Below, piece by piece: positions 7,448 through 15,488 of a stretch of 34,557 nucleotides of DNA. The translations under genes and the position numbers were made by a program. The DNA comes from an uncultured Prevotella sp. (GTDB taxonomy: Bacteria > Bacteroidota > Bacteroidia > Bacteroidales > Bacteroidaceae): contig UQWP01000038.1 in NCBI GenBank assembly GCA_900544825.1, positions 1 to 34,557 of the forward strand, given 5' to 3'. Numbering within the stretch: position 1 is the first letter of the stretch; the number at the start of each line of letters is the position of its first letter. The notes beneath the pieces are model-generated. The model was not told where the DNA came from. It saw nothing but the letters and a program-made list of their open reading frames with translations, and did not search any database.

Positions 7448-9130
7448 ATGGAAGAAAAGAAAAACAAGCATGAGCATGAACATCATCATCACGAACATGG
7501 TGGTCTGAAGTCCAGACTCTATCTGATAGCAGTAACGGTTTTCCTCTTGATCATTGCTGTATGTATCGAGAGAAACTTTAACCTGGCAACCTGGCAGTTG
7601 CTCCTGGTTTATCTCATACCTTATTTATTAATAGGACACGAGACATTGGGGGAAGCTGCCGAGGGAATAGCCAAGGGAGATATGTTCAACGAGCACTTTC
7701 TGATGTCTATCGCAACCTTGGGAGCTTTATGCATCGGCTTCTTTCCGGGTTCGGAAACCGAGTTTACGGAAGCTGTTTTCGTGATGCTCTTTTTCCAGGT
7801 GGGAGAACTCTTCGAAGGATATGCCGAGGGAAAGAGCCGTGAAAGTATCTCGCATCTGATGGATATTCGTCCGGATGTGGCGAACGTCATTCGGAATGGG
7901 GAGATTCTCAAGGTGGCTCCTGATATGGTGGCAGTAGGAGAGTCGATCTTGGTCAGAAGGGGAGAGAAGATTCCGCTGGATGGCATTGTTACCGAAGGGT
8001 CCGCCCTGCTGGATACGGTTGCCTTGACGGGTGAAAGCGTTCCTAGAAATATCAAGGAAGGAGATGAAATCTATTCTGGATGTATCAACCTGAAGGGCGA
8101 AATCAAGGTTCGTACCACCAAGACCTTCGGCGAGAGTACGGCATCCAAGATCATCGCCCTGGTGGAAAGTGCAGATCAGAACAAGTCAAGGAGTGAGGCT
8201 TTCATCACCCGTTTTGCCCGAATCTATACACCTGTTGTTGTCTTCGCGGCATTGGGATTGGCAGTTCTTCCTCCTTTCCTGGGAGCAATGGGGAATGCTC
8301 CGGATATACTGGGTGCCGGCAGCTTTGGTGAGAATTTCCCATTGTGGCTCAACCGTGCCCTGATATTCCTGGTGGTATCCTGTCCTTGTGCCCTGGTCAT
8401 CAGTGTGCCGCTTACTTTCTTTGGCGGTATCGGTGGCGCTTCCCGAAACGGTATTCTCATCAAGGGTAGCAATTATATGGATGCGCTTGCCAAGGTAGAT
8501 ACCGTGGTGTTCGATAAGACGGGAACGCTGACCCATGGCGAGGTGCTGGTACAGGCTGATGAAGGAGCACCGGTGGTTGTAAATGACAGTATCAAGACGG
8601 GAAGTATTGAGGCGGTAGCTCAGCTCAAGGCACTCGGAGTGAAGAAGACCGTGATGCTGACAGGCGACTATCAGAAGATAGGAAAGAAGGTGGCAGAACA
8701 GATAGGTATCGATGAGTATCATGCAGAACTTCTTCCTGCAGACAAGTTGACTCATGTGGAAAGGTTGCTGAAGGAAAAACCGGCAGATAAAACGCTTGCT
8801 TATGTGGGAGATGGTATCAATGATGCACCGGTACTGAAGCGTGCCGATGTAGGTATTGCGATGGGAGCCTTGGGTAGTGATGCAGCTATTGAGGCTGCGG
8901 ATGTTGTTCTGATGGATGATGATCCGAGAAAGATAGCCCTTGTCATGAAGATAGCCCGACACACCATCCGTATTGCCCACGAGAATGTGGTGTTTGCCAT
9001 TGGAGTGAAGATTGCAGTCTTGATTCTTGCTACCATAGGTCTGGGCACCATGTGGATGGCTGTCTTTGCTGATGTGGGTGTTACCGTCTTGGCTGTATTG
9101 AATGCTATCCGGGCTTTGAAAAAAGGATAG
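7448..9130 (+). CDS. Zn/Cd-type P1B ATPase lacking most of its N-domain
   Basis: Related to CadA/ZntA heavy-metal exporters of the inner membrane. The ATG at 7448 (MEEKKNKHEHEHHHHEHGG) is preferred to an in-frame TTG at 7439. In order there is a His-rich metal-binding tail with no HMA domain, membrane helices, the actuator TGES (194-197), CPC (312-314), the phosphorylation motif DKTGTLT (Asp356), TGD (405-407), GDGINDAP (454-461), and a last helix with MAVFADVGVTVL, whose Asp is typical of Zn/Cd pumps. Only 98 residues separate Asp356 from GDGINDAP; E. coli ZntA has roughly 190. The missing 90-95 residues are the nucleotide-binding domain with its HP motif. The frame is intact. It is either an in-frame deletion that destroys pumping or an assembly collapse. 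No partner gene lies beside it. Confidence 0.85.
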   Translation: MEEKKNKHEHEHHHHEHGGLKSRLYLIAVTVFLLIIAVCIERNFNLATWQLLLVYLIPYLLIGHETLGEAAEGIAKGDMFNEHFLMSIATLGALCIGFFPGSETEFTEAVFVMLFFQVGELFEGYAEGKSRESISHLMDIRPDVANVIRNGEILKVAPDMVAVGESILVRRGEKIPLDGIVTEGSALLDTVALTGESVPRNIKEGDEIYSGCINLKGEIKVRTTKTFGESTASKIIALVESADQNKSRSEAFITRFARIYTPVVVFAALGLAVLPPFLGAMGNAPDILGAGSFGENFPLWLNRALIFLVVSCPCALVISVPLTFFGGIGGASRNGILIKGSNYMDALAKVDTVVFDKTGTLTHGEVLVQADEGAPVVVNDSIKTGSIEAVAQLKALGVKKTVMLTGDYQKIGKKVAEQIGIDEYHAELLPADKLTHVERLLKEKPADKTLAYVGDGINDAPVLKRADVGIAMGALGSDAAIEAADVVLMDDDPRKIALVMKIARHTIRIAHENVVFAIGVKIAVLILATIGLGTMWMAVFADVGVTVLAVLNAIRALKKG

Positions 9131-9202
9131 AAAACAAAGAATAACGGATAAATAGTAAAGCAAGATTTGGCATTACTGAGAAAAATAAAAAAAGATAATG
9201 AA

Positions 9203-9240
9203 AAAAACGGGTAAGTAATTTGCGTTACTTACCCGTTTTT
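9203..9240. terminator. Bidirectional terminator between ATPase and HAD gene
   Basis: A run of five A and ACGGGTAAGTAA (9203-9218) pairs perfectly with TTACTTACCCGT plus five T (9225-9240) around a 6-nt loop. T-tracts lie on both sides, so it can stop transcripts from either strand. The HAD stop codon (9225-9227) and its last codons are part of the stem. Confidence 0.88.
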
Positions 9241-9995
9241 CTGTTTTCTTCGGCATCATAGCCTGTTTCTTTTGCTGCATCTATCAAGCTTCCGAAGTCA
9301 TCGCAGAACTCTGTCATCTGATGATAGAGCAGGTTGCTGCCTTTATCAGAAAGCTCTGTATCTGGCAGAGGACCGGAGTTGATGGCCACAGTGAAGATGT
9401 TGGCTGCTACACCGGCACGAACGCCCAAAGGAGCATTCTCTACCACGATGCCTTCCCAAGGCTGTAGGTTGCCAGCCTTCTGCAATCCCATCAGATAAGG
9501 ATCTGGATTTGGCTTGCCTCGCTTCACATCATAAGCGGTTACGATATGCGCTTCATCGAGATATTCGCCGAAGTCGTTGAGAAGTCTCAGGATGAGTGGG
9601 CGCTGACCGCTGCCCGTCACGACTCCTACCTGCATACCGGCTTCCTTGATTTTCTGCATGATTTCCTTCACACCAGGGAAAATCTCGGCGGTAGGCATAG
9701 AGTGGAAGATGTCGGTCTTTACATCATACATCTTCTGTGCTTCATCCAGCGTGATGTCGATACCCTTCTGCTTCTTCACCATCATCTGGATGGTGTCGAT
9801 GCCTCGGGCTCCCTCGGTGGCATAGGCATCGGCGGCAGTCATGTGGATATCAAACTGCTTCATCGACTCCTGCCATGCTACGGCATGATTGGGCATACTG
9901 TTATACAATACGCCATCCATATCAAAAAGAACGGCTTTAGGGTTGAATTCCCCAAAGCCGTGGTCTTTTAAGTATTTTGAAATAATTTCTTTCAT
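9225..9995 (-). CDS. HAD-superfamily phosphatase/phosphomutase (beta-PGM-like)
   Basis: Cytoplasmic HAD hydrolase of the beta-phosphoglucomutase/sugar-phosphatase group. The start at 9995 (MKEIISKYLKDHGF) is an ATG; the preceding TTG at 9998 is not needed. Motif I is FDMDGVLY with Asp25 and Asp27, motif II is the T in GVVTGSG, motif III is the Lys of KRGKPNPDPY, and motif IV is the weak VENAPLGV, where EDS is more usual. The helical cap lies between motifs I and II. At 256 residues it is slightly longer than typical beta-PGM proteins. The ATG comes 3 nt after the pgi stop codon, so the two are probably co-translated and the substrate may be a sugar phosphate; the exact one cannot be read. Confidence 0.85.
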   Translation of the reverse strand: MKEIISKYLKDHGFGEFNPKAVLFDMDGVLYNSMPNHAVAWQESMKQFDIHMTAADAYATEGARGIDTIQMMVKKQKGIDITLDEAQKMYDVKTDIFHSMPTAEIFPGVKEIMQKIKEAGMQVGVVTGSGQRPLILRLLNDFGEYLDEAHIVTAYDVKRGKPNPDPYLMGLQKAGNLQPWEGIVVENAPLGVRAGVAANIFTVAINSGPLPDTELSDKGSNLLYHQMTEFCDDFGSLIDAAKETGYDAEENRKTGK

Positions 9996-9998
9996 CAA

Positions 9999-11357
9999 TT
10001 ACTTCTCGTTAGCCAGACGCTCCTGGATAGCCTTGCTCTCTGCCTCGTAACCTGGCTTGTTGAGCAATGCGAACATATTCTTCTTGTATGCCTCAACACC
10101 TGGCTGGTTGAATGGGTTCACCTCTTCCAAGAGACCGCTGATACCGCAAGCCTTCTCGAAGAAGTAGATCAACTGACCGAGGTAGTAAGCGTTCAACTCT
10201 GGTACGTTAACCAGGATGTTAGGAACACCACCGTCAACGTGAGCCAGACGTGTACCGAGCTCTGCCATCTTGTTCACCTCGTCAACACGCTTGCCCTCGA
10301 GGAAGTTCAAACCGTCGAGGTTCTCATCATCGTGAGGGAAGAGCAACTTCTCGTTAGGAGTCTCTACGCTGATAACTGTCTCGAAGATAGAGCGCTCGCC
10401 CTGTTGAATCCACTGGCCCATAGAGTGAAGGTCGGTAGTGAAGTCGCAAGCTGCTGGGAAGATACCCTTCTGGTCCTTACCCTCGCTCTCACCATAGAGC
10501 TGCTTCCACCACTCAGCGAAGTAGTGAAGTTTAGGCTGGAAGTTGCATACAATCTCAATCTTCTTGCCTGCCTGTGTATAGAGAGCCTGACGTGTAGCTG
10601 CATAGATAGCAGCAGGGTTCTCCTCGAAAGCTACGTCCTTGCCGCAAGCCTTCTCCATCTCAGCTGCACCGGCAACGAGCTGCTTTACATCGAAACCAGC
10701 TACTGCGATAGGCAACAGACCTACTGGAGTAAGAACAGAGAAACGACCACCTACATTGTCAGGGATGATGAAGCTCTTGTAACCCTCCTTGTCAGCGCAA
10801 GTACGTGCAGCACCCTTCTTAGCATCGGTTACAGCAACGATTACATCCTTAGCCTCTTCCTTGCCGCGCTGATCCTCGCACTGCTTCTTCAGAAGACGGA
10901 AAGCGAGAGCTGTCTCAGTTGTGGTACCAGACTTAGAGATATTGATGACACCAAACTTCTTGTCCTTCAGGAAAGAAGTCAACTCGAAGAGGTAATCCTC
11001 ACCGATGTTGTTACCTGCGAAGAGGATAGTTGGGTTCTTCTTGTCGTTAACGAGCCATGCGAAAGAGTTGCCGAGGCCTTCGATAACGGCGCGAGCACCG
11101 AGGTAGCTACCACCGATACCTGCAACAACAACAACCTCACACTTTTCGCGCAATGTGTTGGCAACAGACTGGATCTCATCGAGGAACTCAGGAGTGATAG
11201 AAGATGGCAAATGCAACCATCCCAAGAAATCGTTACCTTCACAAGTGCCGTTCTCAAGAGCTTCCTGAGCGGCCTTTACCTTTGGCTCGTAAGCCTTTAC
11301 TGCACCCTCTGCGAGGAATGATGCAGCCTTTGTAATGTTTAAGCTGATACTTTTCAT
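9999..11357 (-). CDS. pgi: Glucose-6-phosphate isomerase
   Basis: Cytoplasmic enzyme interconverting glucose 6-phosphate and fructose 6-phosphate. The 452-residue product is the short bacterial type. Visible signatures are GIGGSYLGARAV (about 81-92) and SKSGTTTETA, which bind the phosphate, and MGQWIQQGERSIFETV towards the C-terminus, holding the catalytic region. It sits third in the run lysS-gpsA-pgi-HAD, 43 nt after gpsA and immediately before the HAD gene. This order is familiar from other Bacteroidales genomes. The start (MKSISLNITKAASFL) is an ATG preceded by an A/T-rich leader without a Shine-Dalgarno motif, as is usual in the phylum. Confidence 0.96.
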   Translation of the reverse strand: MKSISLNITKAASFLAEGAVKAYEPKVKAAQEALENGTCEGNDFLGWLHLPSSITPEFLDEIQSVANTLREKCEVVVVAGIGGSYLGARAVIEGLGNSFAWLVNDKKNPTILFAGNNIGEDYLFELTSFLKDKKFGVINISKSGTTTETALAFRLLKKQCEDQRGKEEAKDVIVAVTDAKKGAARTCADKEGYKSFIIPDNVGGRFSVLTPVGLLPIAVAGFDVKQLVAGAAEMEKACGKDVAFEENPAAIYAATRQALYTQAGKKIEIVCNFQPKLHYFAEWWKQLYGESEGKDQKGIFPAACDFTTDLHSMGQWIQQGERSIFETVISVETPNEKLLFPHDDENLDGLNFLEGKRVDEVNKMAELGTRLAHVDGGVPNILVNVPELNAYYLGQLIYFFEKACGISGLLEEVNPFNQPGVEAYKKNMFALLNKPGYEAESKAIQERLANEK

Positions 11358-11400
11358 TTTTCCTTTTTAATATCTAAATGAATGTGTTAATGTTTCTCCT

Positions 11401-12399
11401 TTATCTGAACGAGTCGGTCAAGAGCTTGATTTCGATTTGTGGACTGATACGTTCATACAATATATTATATACGGCATCGAGAATCGGCATGTTGACGTGC
11501 ATGTGGCGGTTGATTTCCTTCATACACTTCGTGCCGAAATATCCCTCGGCAATCATCTCCATCTCTATCTGCGCACTTTTCACGCTATAGCCCTTGCCTA
11601 TCATGGTTCCGAAGGTGCGGTTGCGGGAGAAGTTGCTGTAACCCGTTACGAGCAGGTCGCCCAAATATACCGAGTCGTACATACTACGGTCGATAGGGTG
11701 GACGGCAGTGAGGAAGCGATGCATCTCCTGTACGGCGTTCGACATGAGTACCGCCTGGAAGTTGTCACCATACTTCAGACCGCCACAGATACCTGCTGCG
11801 ATGGCGTATACGTTCTTCAGAACCGAAGAGTATTCGATACCGATGACATCGCTCGAAGTCTTGGTCTTGATGAATTCACTCGCCAGACAATCGTTGGCGA
11901 AGGCACGCGCCTTTTCGGTATCGCTACAGCCCACGGTGAGATAGCTCAGTCGCTCCAGTGCCACCTCCTCGGCATGAGAAGGACCTCCGATGCAGGCGAG
12001 GTTCTCGTAAGGCACATCGTAAACCTGATGGAAATACTCTGAGCAAACGAGGTTTTCATCAGGCACAATACCTTTGATGGCTGTGATGATGAACTTGTCG
12101 CTGATGCGGGTCTTGAGTTTCTTGAGATGGTTCTTCAGGTAAGGCGATGGGGTAACGAATACGAGTGTATCGTAGTTCTGTACTATCTTGTTGATGTCGG
12201 AAGAGAAGAAAATCTCATCCACGTTGAATCGTGCTGACATCAGATAGGCAGGGTTGTGGCCCATACGCTTGAAGTCCTCGATGCGGTCGTCGCGACGCAT
12301 ATACCAACCTATGTGATGAGTATGTCCCACCACAATCTTGGCTATTGCTGTAGCCCAGCTACCGCCGCCAATTATCGCTATTTTACCGCAATTATACAC
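11401..12399 (-). CDS. gpsA: NAD(P)H-dependent glycerol-3-phosphate dehydrogenase
   Basis: Reduces DHAP to sn-glycerol 3-phosphate for phospholipid synthesis, in the cytoplasm. The 332-residue product has the N-terminal dinucleotide-binding loop IIGGGSWATAIAK (residues 8-20), the FVTPSPYLKNHLKKL segment, ITAIKGIVPDE, and the LKNVYAIAAGICGGLKYGDN stretch with the catalytic Lys of this family. The start codon is GTG at 12399; no in-frame ATG lies nearby and the Rossmann fold begins six residues later, so GTG is likely correct. It follows lysS after 71 nt that hold a perfect 16-bp hairpin without a T-tract, and precedes pgi by 43 nt. Confidence 0.93.
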   Translation of the reverse strand: MYNCGKIAIIGGGSWATAIAKIVVGHTHHIGWYMRRDDRIEDFKRMGHNPAYLMSARFNVDEIFFSSDINKIVQNYDTLVFVTPSPYLKNHLKKLKTRISDKFIITAIKGIVPDENLVCSEYFHQVYDVPYENLACIGGPSHAEEVALERLSYLTVGCSDTEKARAFANDCLASEFIKTKTSSDVIGIEYSSVLKNVYAIAAGICGGLKYGDNFQAVLMSNAVQEMHRFLTAVHPIDRSMYDSVYLGDLLVTGYSNFSRNRTFGTMIGKGYSVKSAQIEMEMIAEGYFGTKCMKEINRHMHVNMPILDAVYNILYERISPQIEIKLLTDSFR

Positions 12400-12425
12400 T
12401 TCGTTAATGTTTAGTGAATAATTTA

Positions 12426-12464
12426 TAATGTATAATTGAAGTCTGGTGCTTCAATTATACATTA
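12426..12464 (-). repeat. Perfect 16-bp hairpin between lysS and gpsA
   Basis: TAATGTATAATTGAAG (12426-12441) and CTTCAATTATACATTA (12449-12464) pair perfectly around a 7-nt loop. It is AT-rich and not followed by a T-tract on the minus strand, so it looks like an intercistronic stabiliser or processing site rather than a terminator. Confidence 0.65.
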
Positions 12465-12470
12465 ATATAT

Positions 12471-14201
12471 TTATTTGTTTGCTGCGTCAATCCAGCCCTG
12501 TATGTCGTTAACAGAAGGCTTCTCGTAGCCGAGCTTGTACTTCTTGTTGATTTCGCCGATTTTCTGCTGCAAGCCTTGTGCCTTCTCTTCACGGATATCA
12601 GAGATGAGGTTGAAACCTGCCTTGCGGAGCACGTATGCCCAATCCTCTGGCACGCCAATCTCTGCCCATTCCTTGATGGTGCTCTGTGGCATCTTCTTCT
12701 CTGGCTTCATCTGTGGGAAGAACAATACCTCCTGGATGAAGGTCTTGCCGGTCATCAGCATGACCAAGCGGTCGATACCGATACCGATACCTGATGTTGG
12801 AGGCATACCGTACTGGAGGGCACGGAGGAAGTCCTGATCGATGATCATTGCCTCGTCATCACCCTTGTCGGCAAGCTTCATCTGGTCGATGAAACGCTCT
12901 TCCTGGTCGATTGGGTCGTTGAGCTCAGAGTATGCATTGGCAAGCTCCTTACCGTTAACCATTAACTCGAAACGCTCGGTCAAGCCTGGCTTAGAACGGT
13001 GCATCTTGGTCAATGGAGACATCTCTACAGGATAGTCGGTGATGAAGGTTGGCTGGAGGAAAGTGCCCTCGCAGAACTCACCGAAGAGTTCGTCGATCAA
13101 CTTACCCTTACCCATGGTCTCATCTACGTCCATGCCCTTCTCCTTGCAGAATGCGCGGATTTCTTCCTCGGTCTTGCCGTTGCAGTCGAAACCGGTCTTC
13201 TCCTTGATGGCATCGAGGATAGGCAGACGGCGATATGGAGCCTTGAAGCTGATGATGTTGCCATCAATCTCACGCTCTGGCTTGCCGTTGACTGCGATAC
13301 AGATAGTCTCGAGCAACTTCTCTGTGAATGCCATCATCCAGTTGTAGTCCTTGTACTGAACATAAAGCTCCATACAGGTGAACTCTGGGTTGTGGTTACG
13401 GTCCATACCCTCGTTGCGGAAGTTCTTGCCAATCTCATAGACACCCTCGAAACCACCTACGATGAGGCGCTTCAGGTACAGCTCGGTAGCGATACGCATA
13501 TACATATCCTGATCGAGTGCGTTGAAGTGAGTGATGAATGGGCGGGCAGAAGCACCACCGGCAATGCTCTGCAGGGTAGGAGTCTCTACCTCTGTATAAC
13601 CAGCGTTATCGAGTACGTTGCGCAGTGTGCGGAGTACGGTAGCACGCTGCAGGAAGGTATCCTTTACGCCATCGTTTACGATGAGGTCAACATAGCGCTG
13701 ACGATAACGCAACTCTGGATCGTCGAACTTGTCGTAAGCTACACCATCCTTGTACTTCACGATTGGGAGTGGCTTCAAGCTCTTGGAGAGCAGGCACAAC
13801 TCCTTGGCGTGAACTGAAATCTCGCCAGTCTGTGTACGGAATACGAAACCCTTTACGCCGATGAAGTCACCGATGTCGAGGAGCTTCTTGAATACAGTAT
13901 TATAAAGGTCCTTGTTCTCGTCTGGACAAATCTCGTCGCGGGCGATATAGACCTGGATTCTTCCCTTTGAGTCCTGCAGCTCAGCGAAGCTTGCTTTACC
14001 CATCACGCGGCGACCCATCATACGGCCAGCGATAACTACCTGGCGTGGCTCGTCCTCGTCCTTGAACTCAGCCTTGATATCAGTGCTGAATGCATTGGTT
14101 GGAAACTCTGCTGCTGGATATGGATCGATGCCCATCTCGCGCAATGTCTGAAGACTCTGTCTGCGAACAATCTCCTGTTCGCTTAACTCTAAAATGTTCA
14201 T
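12471..14201 (-). CDS. lysS: Lysyl-tRNA synthetase, class II
   Basis: Charges tRNA-Lys with lysine in the cytoplasm. The start at 14201 (MNILELSEQEIVRRQSL) is chosen because 17 codons upstream of it, possible in frame, fall in an AT-rich leader and add nothing family-like. An OB-fold anticodon-binding domain spans about 55-145, motif 2 is the segment 261-280 (FRNEGMDRNHNPEF), and motif 3 is GIGIGIDRLVML (471-482). The core ends near residue 500; a further 75 residues (EWAEIGVPEDWAYVLRKAGF onward) form a C-terminal extension with a helix-hairpin-helix look. The E. coli enzyme (about 505 residues) lacks it; I believe it is common in Bacteroidales. First gene of the lysS-gpsA-pgi-HAD operon. Confidence 0.96.
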   Translation of the reverse strand: MNILELSEQEIVRRQSLQTLREMGIDPYPAAEFPTNAFSTDIKAEFKDEDEPRQVVIAGRMMGRRVMGKASFAELQDSKGRIQVYIARDEICPDENKDLYNTVFKKLLDIGDFIGVKGFVFRTQTGEISVHAKELCLLSKSLKPLPIVKYKDGVAYDKFDDPELRYRQRYVDLIVNDGVKDTFLQRATVLRTLRNVLDNAGYTEVETPTLQSIAGGASARPFITHFNALDQDMYMRIATELYLKRLIVGGFEGVYEIGKNFRNEGMDRNHNPEFTCMELYVQYKDYNWMMAFTEKLLETICIAVNGKPEREIDGNIISFKAPYRRLPILDAIKEKTGFDCNGKTEEEIRAFCKEKGMDVDETMGKGKLIDELFGEFCEGTFLQPTFITDYPVEMSPLTKMHRSKPGLTERFELMVNGKELANAYSELNDPIDQEERFIDQMKLADKGDDEAMIIDQDFLRALQYGMPPTSGIGIGIDRLVMLMTGKTFIQEVLFFPQMKPEKKMPQSTIKEWAEIGVPEDWAYVLRKAGFNLISDIREEKAQGLQQKIGEINKKYKLGYEKPSVNDIQGWIDAANK

Positions 14202-14241
14202 ATTATATTCAGATATATCTTTATATTTTCTTATTTTGGTG

Positions 14242-14249
14242 CAAAAATA
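14242..14249 (-). promoter_or_regulatory. Possible lysS -7 box
   Basis: The minus strand reads TATTTTTG followed by C, matching TAnnTTTG, about 40 nt before the lysS ATG. No matching -33 element is seen at the proper distance. Confidence 0.4.
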
Positions 14250-14332
14250 CAAATAATTTTCCGAACTCGCACCCTATTTTTATGCTTTTTAATATAATAA
14301 AGGTGATTTATCTATGCAAAAATTGCATGAGC

Positions 14333-15457
14333 CTATAGTTTGATGAAGATTTTCTTGTGATACATCCAGACTCCCATCACGGCGTGGATGGCTACAAAGA
14401 AGAGGGCGTAGGTGAGCGATGCCACATAATCATCGGTGATGAGGCTGTGGATGCCGGCAAAGATATCTGCCTTGATGCCGAAGCTGCCAAAGAGGATGGC
14501 GAGTGCCTCACTCATCACATAGAGAAAGAGTGGGTTCATGCCAAAGGCGAGCAATCCCCGGGTCAGGATGTTGTCTTTCCGTGGCTTCTTCGGGCTGTCG
14601 CCTGTCGCAGCAGAATCGGTAGCAGCACCTCTGCCGTCGATAAACTGTACCAGGATACCCAATATCCAGGATGCGAATCCACAGGTTACGAATACGTAGC
14701 TGGGACTCCAGATACGCTTGTTGATTCCGAAACCTATCAGGGAGAGGCCGAATCCCAGGGCTACCATCACAAGACCTGCCACTTTCAAGACCTTGATCTT
14801 GGAATCTACCGTCTGGCCCGCAATGGAGATGTACTTGCAGCAGAGGAATCCTATCATCGTATGGGCGATGGCTGGAATCGTGCTGAGCAGTCCTTCGGGA
14901 TCTACCGGACTTCTGTGATAGAGATGGTCGATGCCGAAGATACTTCTATCTACCTGTGCCAGGATATTGATGGATGCATCGTAAGCATAGCCGTTGCCAT
15001 ATACCAGAATGCCCATGTAGATGACGAGCAGTCCGATGATAGTATGGATGAAGTAACGGTGGTTCAGGGTGATGGCAAGCATAGCCACTACTCCGTAGCA
15101 GAGGGCGATGCGCTGCAGGACAGCCCAGATTCTGAGGTGGGCAAAGTCTAGCCCACCTCCGTTGCATATCATATCAAACCAGTTGATGCCCAGACCGATG
15201 AGGAAGAGCAGGATGGTTCGCTTGGTAATCTTTCTGTAGATGGCGGCAGAAGGCTTGAACTCAGTCTTCTTCAGAGATAGAAAGGTGGACATTCCCATCA
15301 TGAAGAGGAAGAAGGGAAAGACCAGGTCGCATGGGGTGAGACCATTCCACTTGCTATGCTCCAGGAAACTGTAGTTATGCTCCCCGCCATTGTTTACTAA
15401 TATCATGAGGGCTACGGTGAGTCCTCGCATCACGTCGAGTGATTTTAATCTGTTCAT
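14333..15457 (-). CDS. Membrane acetyltransferase-like protein, HGSNAT/NagX family
   Basis: Integral inner-membrane protein of 374 residues with about ten or eleven hydrophobic helices. The opening MNRLKSLDVMRGLTVALMIL, then CDLVFPFFLFMMGMS, is the signature of the heparan-alpha-glucosaminide N-acetyltransferase-like family (PF07786/DUF5009, NagX). The human member acetylates terminal alpha-glucosamine of heparan in lysosomes. Here the gene lies 31 nt after a GH89 alpha-N-acetylglucosaminidase, whose human counterpart NAGLU acts right after HGSNAT in heparan breakdown. The sequence shows family and topology; an acyl-transfer role on amino sugars crossing the membrane is inference, and a transporter role is also possible. 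Confidence 0.85.
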   Translation of the reverse strand: MNRLKSLDVMRGLTVALMILVNNGGEHNYSFLEHSKWNGLTPCDLVFPFFLFMMGMSTFLSLKKTEFKPSAAIYRKITKRTILLFLIGLGINWFDMICNGGGLDFAHLRIWAVLQRIALCYGVVAMLAITLNHRYFIHTIIGLLVIYMGILVYGNGYAYDASINILAQVDRSIFGIDHLYHRSPVDPEGLLSTIPAIAHTMIGFLCCKYISIAGQTVDSKIKVLKVAGLVMVALGFGLSLIGFGINKRIWSPSYVFVTCGFASWILGILVQFIDGRGAATDSAATGDSPKKPRKDNILTRGLLAFGMNPLFLYVMSEALAILFGSFGIKADIFAGIHSLITDDYVASLTYALFFVAIHAVMGVWMYHKKIFIKL

Positions 15458-15488
15458 ATTTTACTTGACTGAACTTGCAAAACTTGAA

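Noticed and set aside
8186..9163. 325-codon open frame on the minus strand
   Set aside because: Antisense to the P-type ATPase; the His/Ser/Cys-rich translation is typical of reverse-frame reading.
10239..11321. 360-codon open frame on the plus strand
   Set aside because: It is antisense to pgi, which has all family motifs. The translation has no recognisable domain and is rich in Leu, Cys and Ser, as expected for a shadow frame.
12999..13817. 272-codon open frame on the plus strand
   Set aside because: Antisense to lysS and without domain features.
14202..14252. N-terminal extension of lysS
   Set aside because: AT-rich leader containing a -7 box; the conserved protein starts at 14201.
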